Source: Serinus canaria (Eukaryota > Chordata > Aves > Passeriformes > Fringillidae). Taken from it: a stretch of 64,000 nt of DNA. Under the pieces are notes generated by a model, which did no database searches, was not told the origin of the DNA, and saw only the letters and a list, made by a program, of their open reading frames with translations. A program made the translations under genes and the position numbers. The stretch spans positions 10,458,164 through 10,522,163 of the forward strand of contig NC_066332.1 in the NCBI RefSeq assembly GCF_022539315.1, read 5' to 3'. How positions within the stretch are numbered: position 1 is the stretch's first letter; each line of letters begins with the position of its first letter. Below are positions 12,701 to 25,260 of this stretch, piece after piece.

Positions 12701-15700
12701 TCCATTGGCTCAAGGCCTTGCCATTAAGCAACCTGAACTGGGCTCTGTGCCAGAGCTGCACACACTTTTTATGTCCATCCTTACTTGCAACTCCTGCTTA
12801 TTGTCCATTTTCCCCTTATTTTTCACTCCTGAGGAAAATCTGTCTCTGTCTCCTCTATAGCTTCTCTTTAGGCAGAGGAAAACACAGTCAGATCCCCCTT
12901 TCCACATCTCTCCTCTAGGCAGAATAGCCTCACCTTTCTGTCCCTTCTCACAGATCTTCCCTGCAGATGTTGGCCGTGCTTTGGCTACCACAGCACACCA
13001 GCTGGCTACCACAGCACACACAGTTGGCTTTTCTCACTGGAAAAGCTCACTGCTGATTCATGGTCAGCTTCCCTTCCCTGTCTCCATGTTCTGTGCTGCA
13101 GAGCTCATGCACCTACTCTGGTTGCTCTCCAGGCTCCCCTGGCACATGGATTACTCCATCCCAGACTCAGGACTTGCTATCTTTCTCTCTCTGTTGACCC
13201 TCGCGACTTTCCCACTATCCCACCCATGGAGCTTGTCAAAAACAGTGGAGCTCAAGGTCCATTTGAGTGGCTCAATCTGAACGTGGACAACTGCTCCTTC
13301 CAGAGCCTTTTCCTGCACAAAAGCTGCCGGACTGTTCCCAGGATCATTGCTGCCACTGTTTTCGCAGACCAGTACAAGATTTGCTTCACTCCAGACTTCT
13401 CGAAAGCAGTAGCTTCCATGTTAAATTGTCTGCTCCAGCAGACAGACCAGCTGCTGCATTCCTGGTCTCCCCAGGCTGTCTCAGCTCCACCACGAGGATC
13501 TGGCAGTTTCTTTTTTATGTCTCATTTTGTTCCAGCGCTTTTCCTTCTGCTACCTCAGGACTGAGACCCACATCTGCTTTGCAAACATCTGGGATGGCTT
13601 AAGGAGGGATTTCTCCCTGCTTGTGGGATGGATCATGGAGGAACTGCTTCTCTGCTTCAGCACAAAGTCACCCCGGTTAAGTTGAACTGTCAAAAGGACA
13701 CAGTTGGGTTTCCAGGTGCTGCCCTAGAGCAAATCTGGGCGTGCTTGCATATCCTTTTCTATCCCTAAAGCCGTTGAAAGGATCTTCCAGTGGAATGAGG
13801 AAGGAGGCAGAGGTTATGATTCCATTTCAGTCCAGGCCAGTGTTCAACACTCCCTCTCCAGTTAAATCATTTCTCCTGCCCCAGAGCCCTGGAGATCCTG
13901 ATTTCCCACCAGGGTAGCCAAACTAGAGGTGCTGGAAGGTGTCAGGGGATCTTGTGGATCCAAGTGATGGCACTGCTCCTAGGATCCAGCTCTGGCTCAC
14001 AGTAGCTCCAGGATGCTTGTGGTCTTCCCTTGGAGGCCCTGAGGTCTCCCCTTACCTATGGATGCCTTTCCCTGCTTCTCCAGAACCCAGGTTGGATACT
14101 TCAGTCAAAATCAAGATGTTTCTGGAATTCCCCTGATATAATTTTTTCCCCTGTTCATAGTTTCAAAACCTTTTCCCTGCTGACAGGCCCATTCCTGCCA
14201 TCTTTCTTCGCTTAAATTTTGTGAGCCCTTTGTGACTTGTACAGATGTTGAAGCAGCCTCTACATTCAGCTGGAGGACTTTAATTTATTTCCTTTTGTGC
14301 TTCAGGCATTTTTATCAGCTTCCTGATTCCCTTGAAAATTTCCCAGCTCACCATGATCCCTCTCATTTTTCCCATTGTTTCTCCACAGAGCACTGACTCG
14401 TTGTTATAGCACTTTGTCTGTAGTTGCCTGAATGTCATTCCTTGCACAACTGCCCTGAGTTAGGAATCAGCACTTGGACAGACTTCCCTGGGTTTCTGTA
14501 GGTGCTGGATGAGGAATTATGTCCCAGCCTCTGCCAGGAATTCAGGTATTTAACCCCTCTTCACACTGGGAAGCAGCGAGACCCAAACATCTTGAAGGCC
14601 CCCATTCCTTGGAGCACATCATGGGGTGAACACGTTCATCCTTTCCTCCAGAGAAGAAGTCTGAAGAGCCTGGGTCAAGGTCACCTCTCCACTGGCTTAG
14701 TGTGAACTCCAGAAACTTGTATGATGATCTTCTTCAGCCTTGGAGCTGGATTTCAAGGATAATTCTGTATTCACCTCCAACAGCTCTACCCCACCCCAAT
14801 GATGCTGGCGCTAAATCTTCCCAACATCTGACTCATCAACCTCACCAAGGCCTGTCCCTCCTCCTGCAGTGCCCATCACCCATCACCTCCCTACATCTGG
14901 GCACAATCTTGGAGTCAAAGACTGTCTCCAAGGCTGCAAGCTCTTTTCCTTCACTTCTCCTCTCCCAAAACCACGATCCACCAAAACCAACGAGCATGAG
15001 CATAGCACAAAAACACACAGGGAGCAGCTCCAGCACAACCTGTGAAGTGTGAGCTCCCCTGGAGCTGGGAGGTAGGTGGTGGGAAGAGCTGAGTCCTGCT
15101 CTTGCTGCGTGGTCTGTGTACAGCACTCACCTCCCCTTCTCACAAAGACTTACATCTCTTTTCCACAGCCTTGTTCAATACCTGTTTATTTAACTCTCAT
15201 TTGGCACTGGCCAATCCCTTCTTGTCAAACACTCCTTGAAAATGCCCAGCCTTGATCCAATGCCCCTGGAGATCACCTTTAAGGATGTCAAGCACCACAT
15301 GTAAGAGCTGTAGTCTGTCTTGGTTTCTCACTCCTGAGGAGAGCTTGTCTGGCTGAGGAACAGGCTGGTCCCTCACTGAGAGCCAAGCATGGGCTAAGTA
15401 CAACTCCTCCAAATCATGAAGCTGATTTTGAGCTATCTGACAGCTAGGAAGGATGAGGAAAATATTTGAAAATAGGAAAACATATTTATTCTGATACTTA
15501 CATAACACAGAAACAGTCAAACAGATTTTGCTCAAGCCTTCCCCAAATAATTCTTCGTTTTTTTGGGCTGAGATCAAGCATGAACAAATTCAATCCAAAA
15601 GGATATTTTTTGAGCGATGTATAAACAACTGCAAACAGGGGTTTCGGCTGGAATGTGTGTCTCAGCCGTAGCTCGAGTGTTGCAAGAGCAGTTCGTGAGT

Positions 15701-18600
15701 GCTCCTCCGGGGAGTGTGGTTTGGCGGCGACGGGCGGGACCGAGCTCAGCAGTCTCGCATCCTCCCCTGTTGGAGAGGGCTCCTTTACTCTAAACTTAGA
15801 AGTATCTTATGGGATCTGTTCCACTCGTGATGGGGCCTCACTGGCAAGCAGCTCCAGTGTGTAATTGTCCCGTCTGGTAGAAATGTTCCCAATGTTTGAC
15901 TCTGGCCTGGCCCCCACTCCATGCCAGCACGTTGCTGCGATACCGTCTGCAGCCACTCCTGTCAGCCGCGCCCAGCCACATCCTCGCAGCTCTCCTTTTC
16001 CACTCATCAGCTTTACATCTCCCTTCATCTCTCCCCTCGTCGGCCAGCGTCCAGGTCCTGGCTTGCCCTGCTTCTCTGGTTCTTGGAGGTGATGCTGAAG
16101 CAGGCGGACAGGCTGCGTTATGGGGCAGGAGTCTCCAAGGGATGGGCTGCCTGGTTCCTTGCAGTCAGCCTGGTGCCTCTTCTGTCTCCTGGGAGAGCCT
16201 ACTGGCATCATGGACAGGACTGAGGTGAGATGGAGGAGGTGCCAAGCAGTGGTCCCCTCTGAAATGTCCACCAGCTCATGGTTAGCCATAAACTAGCCCA
16301 GAGAGCCTCTGATGAGCAGGGAGGTCACACATTGCCTCCCCAAGTCCTTCTTCATCTCACTGCACCCCAGGAGCTGAATCCTTCACTAGCCTCTCTGCCA
16401 GGTTCAGTCCCTGTCTACAGCCGCATGAAGGCCCTGGACAAAGCCAGCTCCAGTGACCACCAGCACCTCCCACAGCTGGCCAGGTTTTGGGGGGTTACAC
16501 ACAACCACTGCCCTCTGCACGGGCTGAACAGGTTCCTCTGTCCCTTCCCCAGAAAAAGCACAGAGCAGTCCCGGCCACAATATTTTGCCTGGCATGGAAC
16601 GTGCTCTAGACAAAGGTTCATGTTATTCCTGTCGGCTCATCCTGACTTTGTAAGGGTGACTAATGCTTTTTCTGGCTGCGAGAGGGTTTAGGGGCATGTT
16701 AACAAAGTGACTGAAAGGAAACAGGCAGCTTCTCCCATACCCCATTGCTGGCAGCACCACCACTTGTCCTGTTTACCCAGGCAGGAGAGCTCGGGTTGTC
16801 AGGCTCATCCCTGGGACCCACAGAAATGATACTTTAGGGGCCACACAAGGACATGACACCCCCCAAGCTGGCAGCCTATTCTGTGTGGGGCAGCCTGCCC
16901 TCAGCAGCACGTCTGGGCAAACACTTTATTCCATGTCTGGGATCTCTCTGATACATCCAAGGAGACCAAATGTGGTCTCAGTCCAATGCTGAGATGGTGC
17001 CGGAGCCATGGGCTGAGTACAAGGCATGTCCTATTCATGATTCCAAGGAGAAACCTGAGGCACAGCACTGGAAAACTGCAAAGCTCTTGGAGCTGTCTCC
17101 AAGCCCCATGGAGGCAGCAAACCATGGTACAAGGTGGGGAGGTGGGGAGGAACAGGAGCCAAGAGGCAGCACAACCAAGGGACCCCATGCCATGTCCTCC
17201 TGCTGGGCTCCTGTCCTGAGCCCTACTCTACTGGCAGAGCAGCAGGGGCAAGGAGGAAAGGCTCATCCCAGCAGAGAGGGCCTGGTGGAAGAGGCATCCA
17301 GCTGTCAGCAGGTGTCCTGTCACAATCAGGCATCCCGTCACGGCGGAGAGATCAGATTTTGTTTCCTGTATCCTTCTGAGAACAATTCCTTTGCTTCCAA
17401 ACCCATTTCCACTGAGAACTTGGCCTGACAGAGTGACAGATAAACATGGCATTTTTTCACTCAGAAGATTTCCCAGCACCACAGGGCAAAGTGAATTCAG
17501 ATGAAATCCAGGAACTTGGACAGCAGGGTGTCCTCTGCTCTGAGGTCGTGCAGAGGAGAAGGACTTGGGGTCTGCCCACTTTCCAGCCAAGGCTTCTCCA
17601 GCAAGCAGAGAGGTGATCTTCCTGCATGGAGGGAAAGACAAATTTTTGCCATGTTTACAAGAGCTCATCTCCAGGCACATGCCGTGGTCTGTCTTCAGAC
17701 CCCTCCTCCACAGCCCAAGATTTCTGTTGGCTGGAGGGCCCTCAACCATTACTGCAAGAGCTGGATCAGGAAAAGCCACCAAAAGCAGATGTTTCTAGAT
17801 CATCTGCCAGGACCCAAAGTCTGGCCAGGGGCCTGAAAGTGGCAGAGGTACTGCTGTCCTCAGGGTACAGCCACGTGCCAGCTGCAGTTGTCCAGGAGCT
17901 GCTGGTGAAATCTCCTCTATGGTGGCCATTCTTGCCCACTGGAGGCTACCTCACAATCTGCTTTGGACTGTCCTCAACACGTCTGAGGTTCCTCTGCTGT
18001 CAGTGTGGCCTCCACTGGCTCTGGATCACTGCTTCCATTCTCAGTTCCTCTCCACAGAGGCCCGTGCTGAACTTGGCCCTTGGCCTTGTGACTGCCTTGG
18101 GCTGTCAATAGGTGCACTCCTGGACGTCAAGGAGGTCAAGATGTATACTGCTCCCTGATTTCCAGGGGTTCTGCCCAGGAAAGCAGCAGCCCTGTGAATG
18201 TCACCATTAGGAAAGCCTGGGAGTCACCATTAAACCCAACTCATGCTGGTCTATGCCCCTCTGACCCAAAGCCTGTGGAAAGAGAGGTTCAACTCTGCTT
18301 TTGGAAAGAACCCCATGCCCAGCCCTGCCAGCTTCTCTTGGCACATCACCTCAGAGCCAGCATTCAGCCAGGCTCTTAGCACCTCTCTCCTCCCTGCAAA
18401 GCATCCCTGTGCCTGGCTGGCTTCTGCTCTTCCTATCTTCCCTTTCAACCCCTCCCATGCCCCTCCCAGTGTCACCCACTGCGAGGACATCAGAGGCAGC
18501 TGCCACCAGACCCAGAACATTGCTCTTGTAAACTCTCAAATAATCCCTGCCATGCTCAGCGCCATCATGAAAGGCCTTCACACCCACAAAAACTGGTTTG
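9725..18600. other. intergenic, no gene recognised
   Basis: No coding gene, CR1 copy or long tandem repeat was recognised. A 21-bp direct duplication of a GGCTACCACAGCACAC motif lies at 12983-13025. AT-richer stretches occur at about 14150-14450 and 15170-15650. A modest CpG-enriched patch lies at about 15650-16080. Open frames up to 184 aa occur but none has recognisable domains. Confidence 0.5.
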
Positions 18601-19040
18601 AGTTATTCCCTTCCTCTCCCCCAGTTCCCTTTTGGCATTTCCAGATTTATTCCTCCCGTTACAGAAGTGTTTGGGATTCTTCCTATCTCCGAACATAGAC
18701 TGCATTCGTATGCAGGGGATGTAATTTGATTACATCTGACCCAAGCTCTAATCCCTCTGTATAAAGTCTCTGTTATGCTCAGTCTGTACTGTTTGCCTAT
18801 GTTAGGATCTTTTCTGAGTTTCATTAGAGGAAAGACTTGCTTGAATAATTTGGGAAACAATTTGGAAATACTTATAAAAGCACTGAGTTCAGTGCTATCA
18901 GTCGTGAATTTCTATTGCTTTTGTTTGTGAACATCCAGATGGTATTCTCTGACTATTAAAATGCTTTTCATTATGTTCACAATGATTATGCATTTAGAAA
19001 TTCCCACAGGAAGCTGAAAACCCACCATCTGTCACTTTCC
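18601..19040. promoter_or_regulatory. AT-rich candidate conserved non-coding block
   Basis: This is the longest low-GC island in the left half. It contains inverted motifs: GATGTAAT-TTG-ATTACATC at 18718-18736, GCACTGA-GT-TCAGTGC near 18880, and TGCATTCGTATGCA at 18701-18714. It also has a TGATTATGCATTTAG segment near 18985. It is neither coding nor repeat-derived as far as I can see. The regulatory role is inferred from composition and motif density only. Confidence 0.3.
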
Positions 19041-20971
19041 TGCTTGAAAAGCCTGTCAGATGAGGAGCTGAAACCACTGCAGCCCTCCAGGTGACGGGAC
19101 TGCTGTCACCCAGCAGGACCACAGGATGCACCTTGCCGGGTCAGTGATGGGGAGCACCCCTGCAGGGACCAGCACCATCAGGCACTTCAGAGAAGAGCCA
19201 CGAAGGTCGGGCACTCATATCCTTCACAAATCCATCCAGACACGTCCCTGGGGAGCTTCAGCCAGCCCTGCTGCAAGCTCCAAATGGGATCTGGCTTTTT
19301 GCAAAGCCTGGCCCTGGCTGTGGTGCTGAGTGCTGGGAAACCTGGCACTGAGCTCCTCGAAATCTGACTCTTGACACTTAATGGCTTTCTCTCATCTGAT
19401 GTGCTCTGTTATTTAACAAGGAATAAAAGTCTGATGTTGTCTGCCAGACTCTCTCCATCCTTCTCTTTCTGAAGTGCTCTGCACCACCATCCCTCCCACA
19501 TCCTGCTGCTTTCACCATTGCTCATGTTTTTATACAAGTGCAGCAGTCGGCTCCTCAGGCACTCCCTGTGCTCCTCCAGAGCCTGTCTCTGGTCTCACTG
19601 AGCTGTGTGGGGATGGTTTGTCCATGCTCCCTCGCAGCCTGCCTGCTGTCTGAGTCAGTGGGAGAACACCTCCATGCCACCTGCACACAGCTGGGAAGCC
19701 CAGAAGATGTCACACTGTGAAAAAGCCCTATTTCCCCTCCTGAGCCAGGCACAAAGAGCTGGTGGATGCCCTGATTACTCCTGCCAGAGCAGGGTTTGCT
19801 CCTCCTGAAAGGTCACCCTGCTTATGTACACCAGGAGCCAGCACCTGCTGTGTCCTCACACTGTCCCCGTCCTGGCCCAGGAGAAGCAGGTGCTCCTTGT
19901 GCCACGTCACTCACTGATACCGCAGGGCTTCCTTACCATGCCCCAAGCCCAGGGAGCTGGGAGGGTTTGGCATAGCTGCCCTCTCTGTGCAGCTGCAGGA
20001 GAGTTGGGGCTTTTTTCCAGGGTTACTCCGGTGCAACTCCGCCTCCTCTCCCGCTGTCTCCCTTTGCCTTCCCTCAGCCTGGGCTCAGCATGGCTGAACT
20101 TTCGCCAGTGCTGGAAAGCGACTTCACCACCACAGGCATGGCATTTCTACCTCTACAGAGTGCTATAAAGCCATGAGCTGGATGCTCAATTCCCAGCCTG
20201 GCCCTTTCTGTCCAAGATGCAGGTGTGGTGCCAAGATGCCCTAGTACAGCCTCCCTGCACTTCACCCAGCTCCAAGAATCCCTGGACCAGACAGCCCTCC
20301 CACGGGACCACCCTTCCTTCCTAGGGAAAGTGACTATCTCAGTCACCATACAAGGCCTCGGATACCTTGTTTTTCCACGGCTCTGCTGGTCTGGAAAATG
20401 GCTACAGGTGTTTTTGCTCAAGTCTCACACAGGAAGGGTGCTGGGGAGGGCTGGACTATCTGCTGGGCTCAGCTGCTCACCAGCACCCAAACCGTCACCC
20501 TTCATCAGCTCCTTGGGGTGTGCGGCATGGTAGAGAGCACCAGGCAAGTGCCTCCCCCCTCACAAATCCCAGTCAGGGTCAGCTGATGGAGCGAGGGAGC
20601 ACACACCACTGTCCTAGGAGTGGCAGTCACATGGGGAAGATGGCTTTCAGCCTCAGGTGAGTCTCCAGAAGGAGCAGGGCTCCAGGCTGGCTGTGTGACA
20701 GAGCACACACACAGGTGAGCACAGGATCAGGAGCCTCCCGGGCGCCGTACACAAGCCCCATCACACAAAACCACAGTAGCAGCAGCCCTAAGTGTGCCAG
20801 AGCGAGCACACACAGCACCGAGTGTACCTCATTTACAAAGCACCAGGAGACACACTCTAAACACAAACCACATGTTGGCCAGAGCACACCCGCTCTGCTC
20901 CACTCCGCTCTGTGCAGGCCGCACCCCGCGCCTGCGCCCCCAGCCACCTGCAGCCCCACACGCCGAGGGCA
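19041..20971. other. intergenic, no gene recognised
   Basis: No gene or mobile element was recognised. The last 250 bases, just before the 38-bp minisatellite, are enriched in CACACA and AGCAC words and may be decayed repeat. Open frames are short and have no family resemblance. Confidence 0.5.
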
Positions 20972-21340
20972 TGAACCGTGGGCCCGGGGAGCACCGTGGG
21001 CTCCAGGAGCACTGTGGGCCCCGGGAGCACTGTGTGCCCGGGGAGCCTGGTGTGTTCATGGGGAGCACCATGTGCCCGGGGAGCCTGGTGTGTTCATGGG
21101 GAGCACCGTGTGCCCGGGGAGCCTGGTGTGTTCATGGGGAGCACCGTGTGCCCGGGGAGCCTGGTGTGTTCATGGGGAGCACCGTGTGCCCGGGAAGCAC
21201 CGTGGGCCCGGGGAGCACTGTGTGCCCGGGGAGCCTGGCTGTGTTCATGGTGAGCCCTGTGTTCCCAGTGTTCCTGGTGAGCCTTGCCATGTCCCTGGTG
21301 AGCCTTATGTTCCTGATGAGCCTTGTGTTTCCAGTGAACC
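20972..21340. repeat. GC-rich minisatellite, 18-bp and 38-bp units
   Basis: The array starts with three copies of an 18-bp unit resembling CCCGGGGAGCACCGTGGG. It continues with four near-identical copies of a 38-bp unit; the TTCATG word recurs at 21055, 21093, 21131 and 21169, exactly 38 bp apart. It decays into 18-21 bp units built on GTGAGCCTTGTGTTCC to about 21340. The 38-bp unit contains the 18-bp unit plus an inserted 20-bp GAGCCTGGTGTGTTCATGGG segment. Because 38 is not a multiple of 3, a translation cycles through all three frames, so the long open frames across it are not evidence of a protein. Confidence 0.95.
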
Positions 21341-24300
21341 TCGCCACCACACAGGACCACATGCCTCTTTAATCAGCCCCATGGTGATGTGGAACTGCCC
21401 TCCATGTGGGACATCTCCCCTTCTGTCTAGGTATCCCACACTGGCAATGCCAAAGGGCTGGGACATGACCTTGGAGGGTCCTGGCTGTCTCCTGCTCCCT
21501 GGTATTGTTGGTGTGGGCAGGATCACCCTTCCCAGAGGTGAGGGACACCTGTTCCAACAGCCTCCAGGCACCCAGACAGCCTGTCCTGCTTTGCTACCCA
21601 TGCCAGGAGTGACAACAGGGCTGAGGGACATCTCTGAAGGAGCAGCAAGAGTTTGAAGACCATTAGGACCTCTCAGCAGAGGAAGAAACCCCAAGTCCCT
21701 CTGATGTGGATGCAGAGGAGCTGTCACTGCAGTGGGAGGCTGAGAACAAACACCCCCCACCAGAGAAGACCCTGGCACCAAGAGCTGGGACTTGTCTTGC
21801 TGTGGACAGGGCATCTTGTCCTCCACACGTCGAGCACATCTCAGGGCTGGCTCTCACCTGCAGCTGAGCATTACCTCAGCTCTTGGGCCATGTGCACACA
21901 CTGAGCTCAACCTCAGGGCTTCCCAGGCTTCACCCCACCGCAGGAAGGTCTGTGGGGCTGTTTGACTCCTGAGACACCCACCCCATGCTCCTCTCATGTC
22001 CAGTTAAGGTTCCTCAGGCCATCCAGCACTAGTAAGGGTTCTTCTGTCTCATCAGACCCCAGGGGAAGAGTCTGGACCTGGGCTGAGACAGCACAGTCAT
22101 ACCTACAGCATCCCAAGCCAGGGCTGTGCCTTTGAAGTGTTTTTTCCTTTAGACACACAGCCAGGAGGAAAAGTGAGAAAGCCGCCGCACGAGAGTTGGT
22201 CAGAAACATTTAGACAAGACATTTCTCCATTGGAATGTGCTGGCTCATGGTGATGTTTTGTGGAGACAGTTTGATTGCAGTTGAACACTGCCAAGAAACT
22301 GCCAGACCTGCTGCCTGGCAGTGCTCCGCCTCTGGAGCAGCTGTCTGGGGCACGGGCAGCCACCCAAGAGCCTGCGGAGTCTGAGAGCCCCAGGTCTTCA
22401 CTCACCGCTCCAGGAGAAGCTCAGCTTCCATGGCTGGCCCGGGTTTTGGCTGGAGGACAGAGCAGCAAGAGGAGTAGCGTGAAGTCAGTGTTCCCAGGAA
22501 TTCCCTGGACCTGGGTGTCAGGGCAGCCGGCCTCAGATCCAGGCACCCCCACCCTCCCAAAAAAACTGTGAACAGGACAAACTGTGTGTTGGGTTCATTT
22601 TCTGTCCCAACAAAACCAAGGCTCCAAATGTCAGATTTTTGGGGGAAAAGAGAGTTGGTTTGTTCACCAGACCCCAAAAGAGTCTCCCTTGACTCTCTTG
22701 CTCTGTTGGTACCACACTCCAGCAACTCCAGCAGCTCCAGGAGCTCCATCCCCCAGAGAAGTGGAGGGAACTGACAGGAGAAAGCTGTGCCCCTGTCCCT
22801 CTGCTGAAGGAATTACAGTCTTCCCCCGACAAGTTCTGGGTAAAAGGTGTGGAAAAGCTGTGCTAAGCATCACTATGTACAGAGATCCTTCCTTCTGACA
22901 TGAAAGGAGAGGTTCATATGTGGCTGTGGCAGTGAAACAGGGACTGGATCTCCCCTGAAAATACTTCTCAGCACAGGAGAAAACTTTCCCTGTCCTTGGT
23001 AGGAAAACAGAGACTGCAGTTTGTGGCCAAGGCCTGGGGTGTTTGTTCCAAGATGAAGTGTTGACTCAGAAGGGCCCCAGTGTGGGGACAAGCACAAGGG
23101 GTGTGGGAGCTCTGGTTCTGGAGGCTTTCAAACCTCAGGTAGACAAAGCCACAGCCACCATGACTGAGTGCTGGCAACAGCCCTGCTGTGAATCAGACTG
23201 GTCTGGAGCTCTCCAGGGGCCCCGTCCCACCTATCATGGAGAGTTCTAGAGAATTTACCCAAGGGATGCCTTCAAAGCTGGACCTTTCCACCTTTCCTGC
23301 CAGAGGTGCAGGTGCTCTGCATGCAGGATGCCGAACATATCTCACCCATCTTCTTCTCCACAGGCACAGTTCTGCCAACTTGATTTCAGTCGTGGGCAGC
23401 CCCAGACCAGGAAAAGGGACGGTGTTCCATAGGACAGGGATGGATGTCTGAGAGCCAGGTGCGATGACAGCGTGGCATGATGTCCAGCCAACACAAGGGC
23501 TCCGTGATGTCATTGCAGAGGCTGTGCTTGTGTCAATGCACTGGGCTGTTGTGGGACAGGTAATTCAAGCCAGCCCCAGATTTTGATCAGAGACTAAACA
23601 ATACAAAAGCCACATGGCACACGTGGAGAGGAATGGAGCTCTGGCCAGCTGACAGTTCTCAGAAGCAGCTGAGCTGAGGCCCATCACTTGTGAGAGAGTT
23701 CCTGCAGTCCCAGTCCTCTGCTGTTCAACATGAAGACAACATGATTAATGTTAGAAATTATTAATGGCTGAAAAACATGATTAATATTGGCTGCAGATGG
23801 CACAGGCTGCAGTGGGAGAGAGCCCTGTGCCCTGGGAGCAGCAGCACTTTTCTAGCCATGTGTGAAGGCACTTTGGCAGGAGCAGGGTATGGACCAGAGG
23901 GTCTGGCCCCATATTTACAGACTGAGGGTCAAGATTCTTCTTTTCACAGGCTAGGCTTCCATGCCAGGAGGCAGCTTGAGGGTCTGGTAGGTAATCAGAG
24001 CCCCCAAAACAGCCACACAGAGGAGCTGAGGCAAAAGCAGGAAGGCTGTGAGTGTCCTGGTGTGCCCCCACAGGAGGCTGGGCTCAGCTCCTACCCATCA
24101 CAGGGGACAGCTGGATGGAAGGTCTGGGAAGAGCCACAGAACTGATTACAGAGGGAAGCAGAGAGAATAAGGAGCCACAGAGCTATGGGGGACACTTTGT
24201 GGTGTCCACAAATGTGTTTTGATGGGGAGCATACGAGGGTTCCATGCCTTTGTTTGCAGAGGGGTGTTTGCAATCCTTTAAGGGACTGATTGCACTGGAC

Positions 24301-24679
24301 AGCCCCTCTTGAAGCAGAGGAAAAACTCAGTCCCTGGAAAGTGACAGGGAGGGAAGGTCACAGGTACAGCAAGGTGGGCAGGAGCCTCTGCCCCAGCAGG
24401 AATATGGGAAGAGACAGCCCACTGTGCTCAGATATCAGTGCTGGTACCCCCCATGAGATAAAGGGGTTAAGAGGTCATGGAAAATCCTTTGAAGGACCAG
24501 CAGAACAAGGATTCAGAGAGCAACATCTGTTGTGTGAAATGCAAGTGCTTTTCTCCCAGCAGTGGTGCAAGGGCTATAAACAGGGATATGAAAAGCTCCT
24601 CCTTGGAGCCCTGGCAGATCCCCAGAGGTCCCATGCCAGGGCAGCTGGGCTGGTACTGAGCTCCAGGATGGCCCCTGCG
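21341..24679. other. intergenic with a homeodomain-motif cluster
   Basis: No gene or CR1 copy was recognised. At 23735-23790 an AT-rich patch holds two copies of ACATGATTAAT, 36 bp apart (23739 and 23775), with ATTATTAATGG between them. The rest is ordinary GC-moderate sequence with short chance frames. Confidence 0.5.
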
Positions 24680-25230
24680 GCTGTCCTTGGAGCACAGACC
24701 CCAGCGGCCACCCACCACCCCGTCCCGCGGGGCAGGGTGACACCCGAGTGCCGGCGTCGCCTCCCCGGAGAGCGACCAGGACCAAGTCGGGTCCCCCCGG
24801 GCAGCGGTGACCGCTCCCGGGAGGTGGCCGTGGGATTAGCAGCACATTCCAGCCCGGAGCGACGGCCTGGTCAGCCCGGCGCGGATCAGCGAGGCTTTGC
24901 TGGCTGCCCCTCGGGGATTACCGGGATCAGGGACACGCTTGGCAGAAATCAGGATTCCCCCGGCAGGAGCAGAGAGCCGGGCCGACCCGTGCCCGGGGAG
25001 AGCCCACCGGGGCAGTGTCCGAAGGGATGTGCAGCTACCTGGGCGGGGAAAGCTCCCTCGGGGACGTGCGGGAGCCACGGTGGCACTGTCCCCGCGGCTT
25101 CCCGGGGTGGCCGGGCTGCCAGCGGGAACAGACGTGCATGTGCGGGGAGGAATGTTTGCTCGGGCAGTCCAGTCCCGGAGCTATTTCTGGTCCCAAGAGG
25201 CCCCGAGGGAGGGCTGTTTATCAGGGATAG
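24680..25230. promoter_or_regulatory. orphan CpG island
   Basis: About 550 bp are dense in CpG (runs such as CCCCGTCCCGCGGGGC and GTGCCGGCGTCGCC) and sharply different from both flanks. A 345-residue frame is open across it on the + strand (24290-25327) but resembles no family; other frames are open too, so GC content explains it. No TATA box or clear exon was recognised. CpG islands of this size usually mark promoters, so an unannotated transcript may start here. That is an inference. Confidence 0.45.
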
Positions 25231-25260
25231 ACTGTACCAGATGGGCTTGGCATCTCTAAA

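Noticed and set aside
20715..21656. 313-residue frame with collagen-like Gly-Glu-Pro-Gly segments
   Set aside because: The segments are the 38-bp minisatellite read in rotating frames. A real repeat protein would keep a period divisible by three.
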